Origin: CADEFX01 sp963840425
GTDB lineage: Bacteria > Pseudomonadota > Alphaproteobacteria > Rhizobiales > Hyphomicrobiaceae
Length of the DNA: 64,000 nt
Direction of reading: 5' to 3'
NCBI GenBank assembly: GCA_963840425.1
Contig: CAWIYZ010000033.1
Span: 124,001 to 188,000, forward strand
Positions within the stretch are counted from its first letter, which is position 1. Each line of letters opens with the position of its first letter. Shown piece by piece: positions 29,169 to 38,846 of this stretch. The position numbers and the translations under genes are program-made. Under the pieces are notes generated by a model. The model was not told the origin of the DNA. It did no database searches and saw nothing but the letters and a program-made list of their open reading frames with translations.

Positions 29169-30716
29169 TTATGGCAGCGGGAGCGTCTCGTGCTCGCGCA
29201 GCTTGTTGCCGGTCGCAGCATCGACCTCGACGAGACGCACGCGGAAGCCCCACAGCCGCGCCACGTGCATGAGCGTGCGGTCGCATTCGTCCTTGTCGAG
29301 CAAAATGCCGTCGCGCACGAAATGGGTCAGCACCAGCCGCCGGCTGCCCGACAAATCGGCGTCGGTCACCTGGATATCCGGATCCTGCTGAGAAACATCG
29401 TACTGCCGGCCCAGCATGCGGCGCACCTGCCGGTAGCCCTGCTCGTCGTGGATCGCCTCCACGCGCGTCGCCGGGTTGTCGGACTGGTCGCGCAGGTGGA
29501 ACAAGCGGAAGTCGCGGATCACCTGGGGGCTCAGGTATTGCAGAATGAAGCTCTCGTCGCGGAAGTCGGCCCACGCCTGGCGCAGCACGCCCATGTAGTC
29601 TTGGTTGCCGGCGATATCGGGGAACCAGGTCTCGTCCTCCTTGGTAGGCTCCGTGCAGATACGCTTGATGTCGCGCATCATGGCGAAGCCCAAGGCGTAG
29701 GGATTGAGCCCCGAGAAGCCGCGATCGGAAAACGGCGGCTGATTCACAACGGCCGAGTGCATGTGCATGAACTCGAGCATCGAGCCTTCGGTGAGCAGGC
29801 CGCGCTCGAACATGCGGTTGATGATCTCGTAATGCACGAACGTCGCGCAGCCCTCGTTCATGACCTTGGTCTGGCGCTGCGGATAGAAGTATTGCGACAG
29901 CACGCGCACGATGCGCAGCAGCTCGCGCTTCCAGCCGTCCAGTTTGGGCGCATTCTTCTCCAGGAAATAGAGCAGGTTCTCTTCGGGGAGTTGCAGCGCT
30001 TGCTGCTCGGCCTTGTTCTCCTCGGGTTTCTCGGGCTCCTGCTTCTTGGCCTGCGGCAGCGTACGCCACAGCTCATTGTAGATCTCGATGGCGTACTCGC
30101 GGCGGCGGATCTCACGCTCGCGCTCGCGCGCGGGATCATGGCGCCGCCGCGGCTGTGCATTGCGGCTGATGCCCTGGTTCATCAGCGCGTGCGCGGCATC
30201 CATCACGGCCTCGACTTGCGACAGGCCGTAGCGCTCCTCGCACTCGGCCACGAATTTCTTTGCGAAGGCCAGATACTCTAGGATGGCGTCGGCCTGGGTC
30301 CACTGCCGGAACAGGTAGTTGTTCTTGAAGAAGTGGTTGTGGCCCATGGCGGCATGCGCCATGACGAGTGCCTGCATGGTCATGGAGTTCTCCTCCATGA
30401 TGTAGTTGATGCAGGGATCGGAGTTGATGACGATCTCGAAGGCGAGCGAGCGGTAGCCCTTGCGATAGAGCACATCGTCGCGCGCAAACCGTTTGCCGAA
30501 CGACCAGTGCCGATACATGACCGGCATGCCGATCGAGGAATAGGCGTCGAGCATCTGCTCGGCAGTGATGACCTCGATCTGGTTGCGATAGATGTCGAGC
30601 CCCATCTCGCCGATGCCGATCTCGGCGATGGCGTCGTAAGTGTCGCGCAAGAGATCGAAGTTCCACTCCGGCCCGGTGAACAGCGGCTTGGCGGCAACAG
30701 ATGTGGCTGCGGTCAT
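29169..30716 (-). CDS. SpoVR family protein
   Basis: Cytoplasmic protein of about 515 residues and unknown biochemical activity; in Bacillus it affects spore cortex, in proteobacteria it is tied to stress and stationary phase. SpoVR-type segments are present: EWNFDLLRDTYDAIAEIGI, GMPVMYRHWSFGKRFARD, AHAAMGHNHFFKNNYLF and YALGFAMMRDIKRICTEP. The ATG at 30716 is 11 bases after the DUF444 stop, and the longer frame upstream is antisense overlap. Last gene of a prkA-DUF444-spoVR operon; all three read on the minus strand. E. coli's counterpart cluster is yeaG-yeaH-ycgB. Confidence 0.93.
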   Translation of the reverse strand: MTAATSVAAKPLFTGPEWNFDLLRDTYDAIAEIGIGEMGLDIYRNQIEVITAEQMLDAYSSIGMPVMYRHWSFGKRFARDDVLYRKGYRSLAFEIVINSDPCINYIMEENSMTMQALVMAHAAMGHNHFFKNNYLFRQWTQADAILEYLAFAKKFVAECEERYGLSQVEAVMDAAHALMNQGISRNAQPRRRHDPAREREREIRRREYAIEIYNELWRTLPQAKKQEPEKPEENKAEQQALQLPEENLLYFLEKNAPKLDGWKRELLRIVRVLSQYFYPQRQTKVMNEGCATFVHYEIINRMFERGLLTEGSMLEFMHMHSAVVNQPPFSDRGFSGLNPYALGFAMMRDIKRICTEPTKEDETWFPDIAGNQDYMGVLRQAWADFRDESFILQYLSPQVIRDFRLFHLRDQSDNPATRVEAIHDEQGYRQVRRMLGRQYDVSQQDPDIQVTDADLSGSRRLVLTHFVRDGILLDKDECDRTLMHVARLWGFRVRLVEVDAATGNKLREHETLPLP

Positions 30717-30726
30717 GTCTGCCCCG

Positions 30727-32004
30727 CTAGGCCGTCGCCGAGCTCGAGAAGAGCTCATGGAAGACCGGAAAGATCTCGGCCAGGTTGGAGACGCGACGCA
30801 TGGCGAAGTGCTTGTGCCGGTCGGCAACCTCCTTGTAGCCGTGCCAGACAATGGTCTCGCCCGGTCCCGGTCGCTCGCTGACCTCGATATAGGCGAAATA
30901 CTGGCTCGCCGGCAGCAGCTTCTGCTCGACGAGCTCCAAGCAGTGGCCCATGTCGTCGGGAATGTTGTCGCCGTCCGAAGCCTGAGCCGCGTAGATGTTC
31001 CAGTCCTCGGGGGAATAGCGATCGCGCACGATTTTGTCCATCTCCTCCAGCGCCGTGGAGATGACCGTGCCGCCGGTTTCCACGCCGCGGAAGAATGTCT
31101 CCTCGTCGACCTCGCTGGCTGTACTCGTATGCCGGATGAAGACCACGTCGACGTCGCGATAGTGGCGCGACAGGAAAACGTGCAGGAGCATGAAGAAGCG
31201 CTTGGCCAGCTCTTTCAGAGGCTCGGTCATGGAAGCGGAGGCGTCCATCAGGCAGAACATGACTGCCTGCGTAGCTGGCTTCGGCACGCGCTCGAAGCGG
31301 TTGTATTGCAGGTCCAGCGGATCGACATAAGCGATGGTGCGCCTCAACGTGATGAGGCGCTGCAGGCGCGCCTTGATCTCAGCGATGCGGAAATCATCCC
31401 GCGGCGTTTCGGCCTCGGCTTCAGCCAGCTCCTCTTCCAGGCGCAAGACGTCCTCGCCCTTGGGCCTGCGCAGGGCGATGCGCCGCGCCAGGCTGCGCCG
31501 CATTGTGCGCACACGATTGAGCTTCGCCGGCGGGCCGTCGGTCGTATAGCCGGCCCGCTGTGGCACCGGCGATTTCAGGTCCTTTAGCTGCGTCTTGACA
31601 AGATTGGGGAGCTTCAAGTCCTCGAAGAACAGGTCGAGAAACTCGTCCTTCGACAGCGTAAAGACGAAATCGTCCTCACCCGACCCGTCGGCACTGGCCT
31701 GGCCGCCGCGGCCACCACCGCCCCCACCCTGCGGCTTGGGAATGAGGTCGCCGACCTTGTAGTCCTTGTTCCCAGGCAGGATAAAATCGCGGTTACCGCT
31801 GTCGCGGCTGTGCGCGAACTGAGGCTCGCGCACGCTCTTGGACCGGATCGAGATCTTTTCCGAACCCTCGACCTCGGTCACCTTGCGCTTCTTCAGCGCG
31901 TCCTTCACCGCCTCGCGAATGTCAGCCTTGGCCCGGCGCATGAAGCGCTGCCGGTTGCCAAGGCTCTTCGACTTGGGGTTGAGGCGCCGGTCGATGATGT
32001 TCAT
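30727..32004 (-). CDS. DUF444 family protein (YeaH/YhbH)
   Basis: A 425-residue protein with a von Willebrand A-like domain. The metal-site motif DASASM is in VMFCLMDASASMTEPL at about residues 245-260, and a later acidic TGGTVISTALEEMDKI follows. The N-terminal third is basic and Gly-rich (a GGGGGGRGGQ run near 100). It lies between prkA and spoVR with gaps of about 25 and 11 bases, the standard three-gene order. The E. coli homologue YeaH is linked to the YeaG kinase in the nitrogen-starvation response. Biochemical function is not established. Confidence 0.92.
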   Translation of the reverse strand: MNIIDRRLNPKSKSLGNRQRFMRRAKADIREAVKDALKKRKVTEVEGSEKISIRSKSVREPQFAHSRDSGNRDFILPGNKDYKVGDLIPKPQGGGGGGRGGQASADGSGEDDFVFTLSKDEFLDLFFEDLKLPNLVKTQLKDLKSPVPQRAGYTTDGPPAKLNRVRTMRRSLARRIALRRPKGEDVLRLEEELAEAEAETPRDDFRIAEIKARLQRLITLRRTIAYVDPLDLQYNRFERVPKPATQAVMFCLMDASASMTEPLKELAKRFFMLLHVFLSRHYRDVDVVFIRHTSTASEVDEETFFRGVETGGTVISTALEEMDKIVRDRYSPEDWNIYAAQASDGDNIPDDMGHCLELVEQKLLPASQYFAYIEVSERPGPGETIVWHGYKEVADRHKHFAMRRVSNLAEIFPVFHELFSSSATA

Positions 32005-32029
32005 GGGAACTCACGATCCTGCCGGCGCG

Positions 32030-33976
32030 TCAGCCCGATTTCTTCACTCGCATGTACCATTCCACGAGGCGGCGCACCTGACGCTTGGTGTACCCACGCT
32101 CGACCATGCGGTCGACGAACTCGTGGTGCTTCTTCTCGGCCTCGCTGTCCTTCTTGGCGCCGAAGCTGATCACAGGGAGCAGATCCTCGACCTGGCTGAA
32201 CATGCGCCGCTCGATGACGTCACGGATCTTCTCGTAGCTGGTCCAGTCGGGGTTCTTGCCGCCGTTGCGCGCCCGCGCCCGGAGCGAGAACTTCACCACC
32301 TCGTAGCGGAAATCCTTCGGGTTGGCGATGCCCGCCGGCTTCTCGATCTTGGACAGTTCCTGATCCAAGAGCTCGCGGCTCATGAGCTGGCCGGTATCGG
32401 GATCCTTGAAGTCATGGTCCTCGATCCAGGCGTCGGCGTAGGCCACGTAGCGGTCGAACAGGTTCTGGCCGTAGTCGTTGTAGGACTCCAGGTACGCTTT
32501 CTGCACCTCGTTGCCGATGAACTCGGCGTAACGTGGCGCCAGCTCTTCCTTGATGAACTCCAGGTAACGCTGCTCGGTCTCCTCCGGCATCTGCTCGCGC
32601 TTGATCGACTGCTCGAGCACGTACATCAGGTGCACGGGATCAGCGCCGATCTCGTGGCTGTCGTAGTTGAAAGTCTCGGACAGGATCTTGTAGGCGAACC
32701 TGGTCGATGCACCGTCCATCCCCTCGGTCACGCCGGCGGCGTCGCGATACTCCTGCATGGTTCGGGCCTGGGGATCAGTATCCTTCAGACTCTCGCCGTC
32801 GTAGACTCGCATCTTGGAGTGTAACGCTGAATTCTCGTGCTCCTTGAGGCGCGACAGCACCGAGAACTGCGCCAGCATCTCGAGCGTGTGGGGAGCGCAT
32901 GCCGCTTCCGCCAGCTCGCTGTGCCGCAGGAGCTTCTCGTAGATCTTCTTCTCCTCCGCCACTCTGAGGCAGTAAGGCACCTTGATGACGCAGATACGGT
33001 CGAGAAACGCCTCGTTGGTGCGGTTGGCGCGGAAACTCTGCCACTCGCTCTCATTCGAGTGCGCGACGATGATGCCCTGGTAGGGCATCGCTCCCACGTT
33101 CTCGGTGCCGACGTAGGTGCGATCCTGCGTTGCCGTCAGCAGCGGATGCAGCATCTTGAGCGGCGCCTTGAACATCTCGACGAACTCGAGCAGGCCCTGC
33201 GTGGTGCGGTTGAGGCCGCCCGAGTAGGAGTAAGCGTCGGCGTCGTTCTGGCCGTAGTGCTCCAGCTTGCGGATGTCGACCTTGCCGACGAGGGCGGAAA
33301 TGTCCTGGTTGTTCTCGTCTCCCGGCTCGGTCTTGGCGACGCAGATCTGGCGCAACTTCGAGGGAAATAGCTTCACGACCGAGAACTTGGCAATGTCGCC
33401 GCCGAACTCATCGAGCCGCTTGACCGCCCAGGGCGATATGTAGCCAGTGAGAGCGCGTTCAGGAATTCCGTACTTGTCCTCCAAGTGGGTGCCCATGGTC
33501 TCGGGATTGAAGAGACCGAGCGGGCTTTCGAAGATCGGGCTCGTGTCCTGTCCTGCCCTCAGCACGTAGATCGGGCACTGCTCCATCAGGTCCTTGAGCC
33601 GTTCGGCCAAAGAAGACTTGCCGCCGCCGACGGGTCCCAGCAGGTAGAGAATTTGCTTGCGCTCCTCGAGGCCCTGCGCAGCATGCCGGAAGTACCCGAC
33701 GATCCGCTCAATCGTCTCCTCCAGACCGTAGAAGTCGCTGAACGCCGGATAGACCTTGATCGTCCGGTTCATGAAGATGCGGCCCAGCCGGGAGTCATCG
33801 GCCGTGTTCACCATCTGCGGCTCGCCAATCGCCTTCAGCATGCGCTCGGCCGCCGTCGCGTACATCGAAGGGTCCTTGCGGCAACCCTCGAGAAAATCCT
33901 TCAGCGGCATGACGGCCTGCTTCTGCCGGTCATAGGCCTGGCTGTAGATGTCGAAGATCTCGCTGCGCGTCGCCAT
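32030..33976 (-). CDS. prkA: PrkA family serine protein kinase
   Basis: Cytoplasmic AAA+-like Ser/Thr kinase homologous to B. subtilis PrkA and E. coli YeaG, 648 residues. The N-terminal AAA domain has Walker A LGPVGGGKSSLAERLKDL (about residues 118-135). The C-terminal part carries the PrkA domain (PQARTMQEYRDAAGVTEGMDG). First gene of the prkA-DUF444-spoVR operon. It is preceded by a gene-free stretch of about 540 bases that should contain its promoter; no sigma-54 or other consensus was recognised there. Family knowledge links the set to stationary phase and stress adaptation. Confidence 0.94.
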   Translation of the reverse strand: MATRSEIFDIYSQAYDRQKQAVMPLKDFLEGCRKDPSMYATAAERMLKAIGEPQMVNTADDSRLGRIFMNRTIKVYPAFSDFYGLEETIERIVGYFRHAAQGLEERKQILYLLGPVGGGKSSLAERLKDLMEQCPIYVLRAGQDTSPIFESPLGLFNPETMGTHLEDKYGIPERALTGYISPWAVKRLDEFGGDIAKFSVVKLFPSKLRQICVAKTEPGDENNQDISALVGKVDIRKLEHYGQNDADAYSYSGGLNRTTQGLLEFVEMFKAPLKMLHPLLTATQDRTYVGTENVGAMPYQGIIVAHSNESEWQSFRANRTNEAFLDRICVIKVPYCLRVAEEKKIYEKLLRHSELAEAACAPHTLEMLAQFSVLSRLKEHENSALHSKMRVYDGESLKDTDPQARTMQEYRDAAGVTEGMDGASTRFAYKILSETFNYDSHEIGADPVHLMYVLEQSIKREQMPEETEQRYLEFIKEELAPRYAEFIGNEVQKAYLESYNDYGQNLFDRYVAYADAWIEDHDFKDPDTGQLMSRELLDQELSKIEKPAGIANPKDFRYEVVKFSLRARARNGGKNPDWTSYEKIRDVIERRMFSQVEDLLPVISFGAKKDSEAEKKHHEFVDRMVERGYTKRQVRRLVEWYMRVKKSG

Positions 33977-34521
33977 TTCGTTGCCCTGCGGTGGTTAGAG
34001 TCCGTGTATCACCCAACCTGCTGCCCACTCTCCTCCACTATGGGCTGCCCCCCTTCGAGCATTCTTGCAATTCCATATCCATTCTACGCCAAGTTCAGGC
34101 CTTGGTGATGGCATTGCGACGTTTAGGCCGCAGCTCATGGTGCATTGGCCACACTTCGCGCACCACCACCTGATCCGGGCTGCTGACTTGGGCGTGCCCG
34201 CTCAAATCAGCCCTCTGCCGCCCGGAAAAACCCAATCAAACGCTTCCATCGGAAGCTGGTTCAATACTCACCAAGAAAATACGGGCCAGAGACAAATTTT
34301 CCGGCGGTGGCCATATGCGTCGAGTTGCAACATCCTGCGCGACATCGTGCACGATTCGGCTCGCCGGACGCCCCGTTACCCACAGCCGGGTCTCAATTGC
34401 ATTTATAGTGTCATGAAGGTGACAGGGTGATGTTTTTCAAGGCACGAACTGCACGATGAATAATCGTACATGTTCGGTTGCTGAGGCTGCCGCGCCCGCG
34501 TCACTGAGGCAGCCCAAGACC
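33977..34521. other. Gene-free region upstream of prkA
   Basis: About 545 bases with lower G+C than the flanking genes and no convincing coding frame; the open frames here have no recognisable similarity and unusual codon use. A short perfect inverted repeat (ACGAT-5-ATCGT, about 34453-34467) lies near the far end. It probably holds the prkA promoter, but I see no match to sigma-70, sigma-32 or sigma-54 consensus that I would defend. Confidence 0.4.
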
Positions 34522-34935
34522 TCATTGCACGTTAATGGTCAGCGGCTTGTCCTTCTCCACGATCCAGACCGAGATGAACTTGGCCGGCACATTGCCCACA
34601 CTCTTGGGCCGATGCATCCGGCCAGCCTCGACGTGCATCGCCTCTCCAGCCCTGACGCGCACCGGCGGCGCGCCGTCGAGCTCGACCTCCACTTCGCCTT
34701 CCAGCAGGACGACGAACTCATCGCCGGGATGGGAGTGCTTTGGTGCTGCCATGCCAGGCGGAACCTCGCCACGGCCGACCACTCCGTTGTAGCCTTGGGC
34801 CGCCAGAGGCTTGGTCAGGAGAATAGCGCGCTTGATCTCCCCCGGCACCTGCGCCTTCCCCACAGCCGTCGCAACTACCACGCCCACCAGGAAGCCAACC
34901 GCCACTAGCAGGCTCGCCCTCGCCGCGCTGTTCAC
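34522..34935 (-). CDS. Exported cupin-domain protein
   Basis: A 137-residue protein with an N-terminal membrane or signal segment (LLVAVGFLVGVVVATAV at about 9-25), so probably periplasmic. A single cupin barrel follows. Motif 1 is APKHSHPGDEFVVLLEGEVEVEL, whose His/His/Glu metal ligands are visible, and motif 2 is HVEAGRMHRPKSVGN. The function is unknown. It lies between the prkA promoter region and the acyl-CoA dehydrogenase genes, on the same strand as both but separated by about 50 bases from the dehydrogenase stop side. Confidence 0.85.
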   Translation of the reverse strand: MNSAARASLLVAVGFLVGVVVATAVGKAQVPGEIKRAILLTKPLAAQGYNGVVGRGEVPPGMAAPKHSHPGDEFVVLLEGEVEVELDGAPPVRVRAGEAMHVEAGRMHRPKSVGNVPAKFISVWIVEKDKPLTINVQ

Positions 34936-34982
34936 TCAGCCCTCCGCTGATCGAGCTATGGTCCCGCTTGTGATTTCCACTT

Positions 34983-36008
34983 TCAGGCTCGCTCGGTCAG
35001 CGTCGCCCAGAGGCTGTCCGCGCCTTTAGCAGCAACGGCACGCCCGATCTCGGCCTGCCAATAGGTCTCGGCCCCGAACTCGTCACGCCAAGACCACAGC
35101 CGCCGCGTCGCATGGTGCAGCGCATGCTCGCGCGTGAAGCCCATGGCACCAAACGCCTGGTGCGCTATCGCGGCCGCCTTGCCTGCAGCCTCCCCTGTGC
35201 GCGCCTTGGAAATACCGATGGCGAAGCGGTCCGGCCCGCCGACACTTGCCTCCACCGCCAGATCCGCCGCAGCACTGGCGGCAGCCACCTCCGCCGCAAG
35301 TTGCGCCATCAGATGCTGGATGGCCTGGAACTTTGCAATCGGCTTGCCGAACTGGATGCGCTCGTTGACCCAGACGAGGCTGAGATCGAGCACACGCGCC
35401 AAGGCCCCGGCCATCTGCACCGACCGCAGCAGGGCGCCTTCTGCTTCCACGATGCTCGCGGCATCTCCCAGGGGGGCCGAGGCCAGCACGGTAGCCCTTG
35501 CAAGATCGAGCGTATCGCGCGGCTCGCCGGCCATGCTCACGTCCTGGCGCACCACGGCGCCCGACGTAGTCGCCAGCACCAAATGCCCCTCGGCGGCAAC
35601 CACGACCCGCTCGACCTGACGACCCCACGGGACGCCCGCAGCGAGTCCCGTCAGCCGCCCAGTGGTCAGCACTACGTGCTCCGCGGCCCCCGGCGGCACC
35701 ACGGTCAGTGGACCATCCGGAATGTCGATCCCCGCTCGCGCCAGCAGGCGCCGCGCCAGAACCGTCTCACTGAACGGCACGGGCACGGTATGGAAGGCTG
35801 CACGCTGCACCAGCGCCATGGCGTCGGCAAAGCCAAGATCGCCCTCTGCAATCTCACCGATCGCCGTCATGCCCTGTTCCTCGAGCGCCGCCCACAGCTT
35901 CTGCGGGACGGCCGCACTGTCGTCAGCCGCCGCCCGCGCATTGGCGTCGAGGGTATCTGCCACAATGCGGTCGAACGACCGCTGCATCAGATCGCGCATC
36001 TCGCTCAT
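34983..36008 (-). CDS. Acyl-CoA dehydrogenase, smaller subunit-like
   Basis: FAD-dependent acyl-CoA dehydrogenase family member, 341 residues, shorter than the classical 380. Family segments are MQRSFDRIVADTL, WAALEEQGMTAIGEIAEG, the FAD region LVWVNERIQFGKPIAKFQAIQH, and AIAHQAFGAMGFTREHALHHATRRLW. Its ATG overlaps the upstream dehydrogenase stop by four bases (ATGA), showing translational coupling. Pairing of a short and a full-length gene is the pattern of heteromeric dehydrogenases such as those of steroid side-chain breakdown, though the substrate here is unknown. Confidence 0.88.
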   Translation of the reverse strand: MSEMRDLMQRSFDRIVADTLDANARAAADDSAAVPQKLWAALEEQGMTAIGEIAEGDLGFADAMALVQRAAFHTVPVPFSETVLARRLLARAGIDIPDGPLTVVPPGAAEHVVLTTGRLTGLAAGVPWGRQVERVVVAAEGHLVLATTSGAVVRQDVSMAGEPRDTLDLARATVLASAPLGDAASIVEAEGALLRSVQMAGALARVLDLSLVWVNERIQFGKPIAKFQAIQHLMAQLAAEVAAASAAADLAVEASVGGPDRFAIGISKARTGEAAGKAAAIAHQAFGAMGFTREHALHHATRRLWSWRDEFGAETYWQAEIGRAVAAKGADSLWATLTERA

Positions 36009-37156
36009 CTGAGGCCGAGCCCCCGTGCAATCATGCCGCGCAAGATTTCACGCGTGCCGCCCCGCAGCGAGTAGCTCGGCGCCTGTTGCTGGGCGAGCCG
36101 CTGCAGCTCGGCATAGAGGTCGCCGTTGCGCATGCGGCGCGGCTCGAGCGGCAGGACTTTGCGCACCACCTCCGGAATCTCCTGCTCGAATGTCGTGCCG
36201 AGGTCTTTGACCACAGCGGCCTCGGTCACCGGCGACTCGCCCTTTTCCAGCAGCCCCGCGATTGATGTCGACATGCGCCTCAGGGTAGCCAGATGCGCGA
36301 CCAACCGTCCCATTTCGGCGACCGTTGCCGGCGCCGGGTCCGGTCCCAGCTCCCGCAGCGCCTCGACCAACACGCGGTACGTCGACATGAACCGGTCCGG
36401 TCCAGAGCGTTCGTAGGCCAGCTCCGAGGTCACCATGGCCCAGCCTTGGCCCTCAGTGCCGATCATCATATCGGCCGGCACGAACACGTCGTCGAACGTC
36501 ACCTCGTTGAAGTCGTGCCCGCCGTAGACATTGAGGATGGGCCGGATCGTGATCCCCGGCGACTTCAGGTCGACGACAAGCTGCGTCAGACCGACATGCC
36601 GGTCCTCCTGACGCCCACCGGTGCGCACAAGCGCGATGAGGTAGTGTGCCTCGTGCGCGTAGCTGGTCCACACCTTGCGCCCGGTGACCCGATAGCCATT
36701 CTCCACCTTCACCGCACGCGTCCTGACGCTCGCGAGGTCGGAACCTGTGTCGGGCTCGCTCATGCCGATGGCGAAGTAGCAGCGCCCCGCCGCGATCTCC
36801 GGCAGGATCATCTTTTTCACCCGCTCGCTGCCGTTGCGCAGGAGCTGCGGCCCGCTCTGGCGATCGGCGATCCAATGCGCCATCACCGGCGCCCCGGCAG
36901 CCAGCATCTCCTCGACGACGACATAGCGCTCCAGCGCCGAACGCTCGTGCCCGCCGTAGGCCTTGGGCCAGGTCATGCCGATATATCCGCGTGCGCCGCA
37001 CTTGCGGCTGAATTCCGGATCGGCCGTCATCATGGCGCCGATGCCCGGCACGAAACCACCTGTGCCGATCTCCTCGCCAAGGAATGCCCGTACCTCGGCG
37101 CGCAATTGCGCGGCTCCGGGCGGCATTTCGACAGGCTCGAACCTGAACTCGGGCAT
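36005..37156 (-). CDS. Acyl-CoA dehydrogenase, full-length subunit
   Basis: FAD-dependent dehydrogenase of 383 residues that introduces a trans-2 double bond in an acyl-CoA. FAD- and substrate-contact motifs are FAIGMSEPDTGSDLASVRT, VTGRKVWTSYAHEA and FNEVTFDDVFVPADMMIG, with the C-terminal GGTREILRGMIARGLGLR. First gene of a two-dehydrogenase operon. A CoA-transferase gene is transcribed divergently 115 bases away. The Arg in the last FAD-contact segment is as in FadE-like enzymes; the exact chain-length preference cannot be predicted. Confidence 0.92.
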   Translation of the reverse strand: MPEFRFEPVEMPPGAAQLRAEVRAFLGEEIGTGGFVPGIGAMMTADPEFSRKCGARGYIGMTWPKAYGGHERSALERYVVVEEMLAAGAPVMAHWIADRQSGPQLLRNGSERVKKMILPEIAAGRCYFAIGMSEPDTGSDLASVRTRAVKVENGYRVTGRKVWTSYAHEAHYLIALVRTGGRQEDRHVGLTQLVVDLKSPGITIRPILNVYGGHDFNEVTFDDVFVPADMMIGTEGQGWAMVTSELAYERSGPDRFMSTYRVLVEALRELGPDPAPATVAEMGRLVAHLATLRRMSTSIAGLLEKGESPVTEAAVVKDLGTTFEQEIPEVVRKVLPLEPRRMRNGDLYAELQRLAQQQAPSYSLRGGTREILRGMIARGLGLR

Positions 37157-37271
37157 TTACCGCTCCCTTTGGCGCGTTTCTTCAGCGCCGCGCGTGGAGT
37201 ATGCCGTTGTGATCGTTCGCGACAAGCGTCAAGTTGACGATCTCGCCCCTCGAAATTCCAACGGAGGCGCA

Positions 37272-38477
37272 ATGCCCGGTCCCCTTGATGGAATCCGCAT
37301 TGTCGACCTGACCGCCATCGTGCTCGGGCCGCTGGCGACCATGCATCTGGCCGACATGGGTGCGGACGTGATCAAGATCGAGCCGCCGGAGGGCGACGTC
37401 ATCCGCCAGCCCGGTAATTCGCGCACGCCGAAAATGGGACCGATCTACCTCGCGGCGAACCGCAACAAGCGCTCCGTCTGCCTCGACCTCAAGCGCCCCG
37501 AAGCCATCGACATCGTCAAACGGCTGGTAACGAAGGCTGACGTCTTCGTGCACAATAGTCGCCCGCAGGCCATCGAGCGACTAGGGCTCGGCTATGACGC
37601 GGTCAAAGCCATCAACCCGCGCATCGTCTATGCCTATGGCCTTGGCTACGGCCGCTCCGGTCCCTACGGCCACAAGGCGGCCTATGACGACCTGGTGCAG
37701 GGCGCCAGCGGCGCCGCCATGCTGCAGTCCCGCGTCGACGGCGGGCCACCGCGGTTTCTGCCGAGCCTCATGATCGACAAGACCACCGGCCTGCATCTGG
37801 CCATGGGCATCCTGGCGGCGCTCGTGCATCGCGAGCGCACCGGCGAGGGCCAATGTGTCGAGGTGCCGATGCTAGAATTGTTCGTCGGCTTCCTGCTGGT
37901 CGAGCACATGTTCGGCGCCACATGGGATCCCCCACGAGGGCCGAGCGGCTATGGCCGCGTGCTGTCGGAGCACCGGCGGCCGTATCGCACCAAGGACGGG
38001 TACGTGTGCGCCCTGCCCTACAACGAGAAGCAGTGGGAGGCGTTCACGGCCAAGCTCGGGCGGCCCGATCTCGCCACCGACCCGCGCTTTGCTACGCAGG
38101 CTGCCCGCGCCAACAACCAGCCGGCTGCACAGCAGATCATCGCCGAGCTCATGCCCACGCGTACGACCGCTGAATGGCTGGCCTTCTTCGAAGAGACCGA
38201 CATCCCGCATATGCGCGTCAACGATATCGATGACCTGTTCGAGGACCCGCATTTGAAGGAGACGGGTTTCTTCACCACACGCGAGCACCCGGTGGAGGGT
38301 CCGATCCGCACGACATCCAGCCCCTTCGCCTTCGAGAAAACGCCAGCGAGCTATCGGATGCACGCGCCTGTGCTCGGCGCCGACGGCCCCGATGTACTGC
38401 GCGAAGCAGGCATCAGCCAATCCGAGATCGACGCCCTCGTGCAATCCGGTGCGATGCGTATTCCCGATGGGGGCTGA
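37272..38477 (+). CDS. CaiB/BaiF family CoA-transferase
   Basis: Class III CoA-transferase that moves CoA between acyl acids, 401 residues. The N-terminal LDGIRIVDLTAIVLGPLATMHLADMGADVIKIEPPEGD is the family start (only its DMGADVIKIE core is quoted as diagnostic). The probable active-site Asp lies in AYDDLVQGASGAAM, and the C-terminal RTTAEWLAFFEETDIP is typical. A GGAGG site precedes ATG 37272. It is divergent from the acyl-CoA dehydrogenase pair, so the three genes may activate and oxidise the same acid. The stop overlaps a spurious upstream frame of the next small gene. Confidence 0.92.
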   Translation: MPGPLDGIRIVDLTAIVLGPLATMHLADMGADVIKIEPPEGDVIRQPGNSRTPKMGPIYLAANRNKRSVCLDLKRPEAIDIVKRLVTKADVFVHNSRPQAIERLGLGYDAVKAINPRIVYAYGLGYGRSGPYGHKAAYDDLVQGASGAAMLQSRVDGGPPRFLPSLMIDKTTGLHLAMGILAALVHRERTGEGQCVEVPMLELFVGFLLVEHMFGATWDPPRGPSGYGRVLSEHRRPYRTKDGYVCALPYNEKQWEAFTAKLGRPDLATDPRFATQAARANNQPAAQQIIAELMPTRTTAEWLAFFEETDIPHMRVNDIDDLFEDPHLKETGFFTTREHPVEGPIRTTSSPFAFEKTPASYRMHAPVLGADGPDVLREAGISQSEIDALVQSGAMRIPDGG

Positions 38478-38584
38478 TGACCAACCCTGTTCCCAAAGGA
38501 ACAGCGGTTGCGACCAAGTCCAGCGATCATGCGCCAGGGTCACGCCCAAGAGGAACTGAAAAGCTTCCGTTGGGAGGGTCAACC

Positions 38585-38827
38585 ATGGTTGCATCCGACG
38601 TTGCCGGCTTTATTGCCTCGGCGCTGGTGCTTATGACGTTTGCCATGCGCGATATGCGCTTGCTACGCATTACCGCCATCTTCAGTAATGTCGCTTTCAT
38701 CATCTATAGCGGTGTGAATTGGTTGCTTCCCGTGCTTGCATTGCATCTGATGCTGCTGCCGCTCAACCTCATGCGGCTGAGGGAGATCACCGGCTCAGGG
38801 AAGGATGCTTCGGCCGAGCAAGGTTGA
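38585..38827 (+). CDS. Small inner-membrane protein of unknown function
   Basis: An 80-residue product with two or three helices (VAGFIASALVLMTFAM, LLRITAIFSNVAFIIYSGV, LLPVLALHLMLLPLNLM) and a short polar tail. ATG 38585 is chosen because a good GGAGG (38573-38577) precedes it; the upstream in-frame part lacks similarity. The shape resembles small membrane proteins found next to, or fused with, cyclic-nucleotide-binding domains in alphaproteobacteria, but no such domain is here. Function unknown. It is convergent with the Kef-type antiporter gene. Confidence 0.65.
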   Translation: MVASDVAGFIASALVLMTFAMRDMRLLRITAIFSNVAFIIYSGVNWLLPVLALHLMLLPLNLMRLREITGSGKDASAEQG

Positions 38828-38846
38828 GGCGGGAGCATCACCGCTC

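Noticed and set aside
34065..34430. 121-codon frame upstream of prkA
   Set aside because: Mixed composition, no ribosome-binding site, no recognisable similarity.
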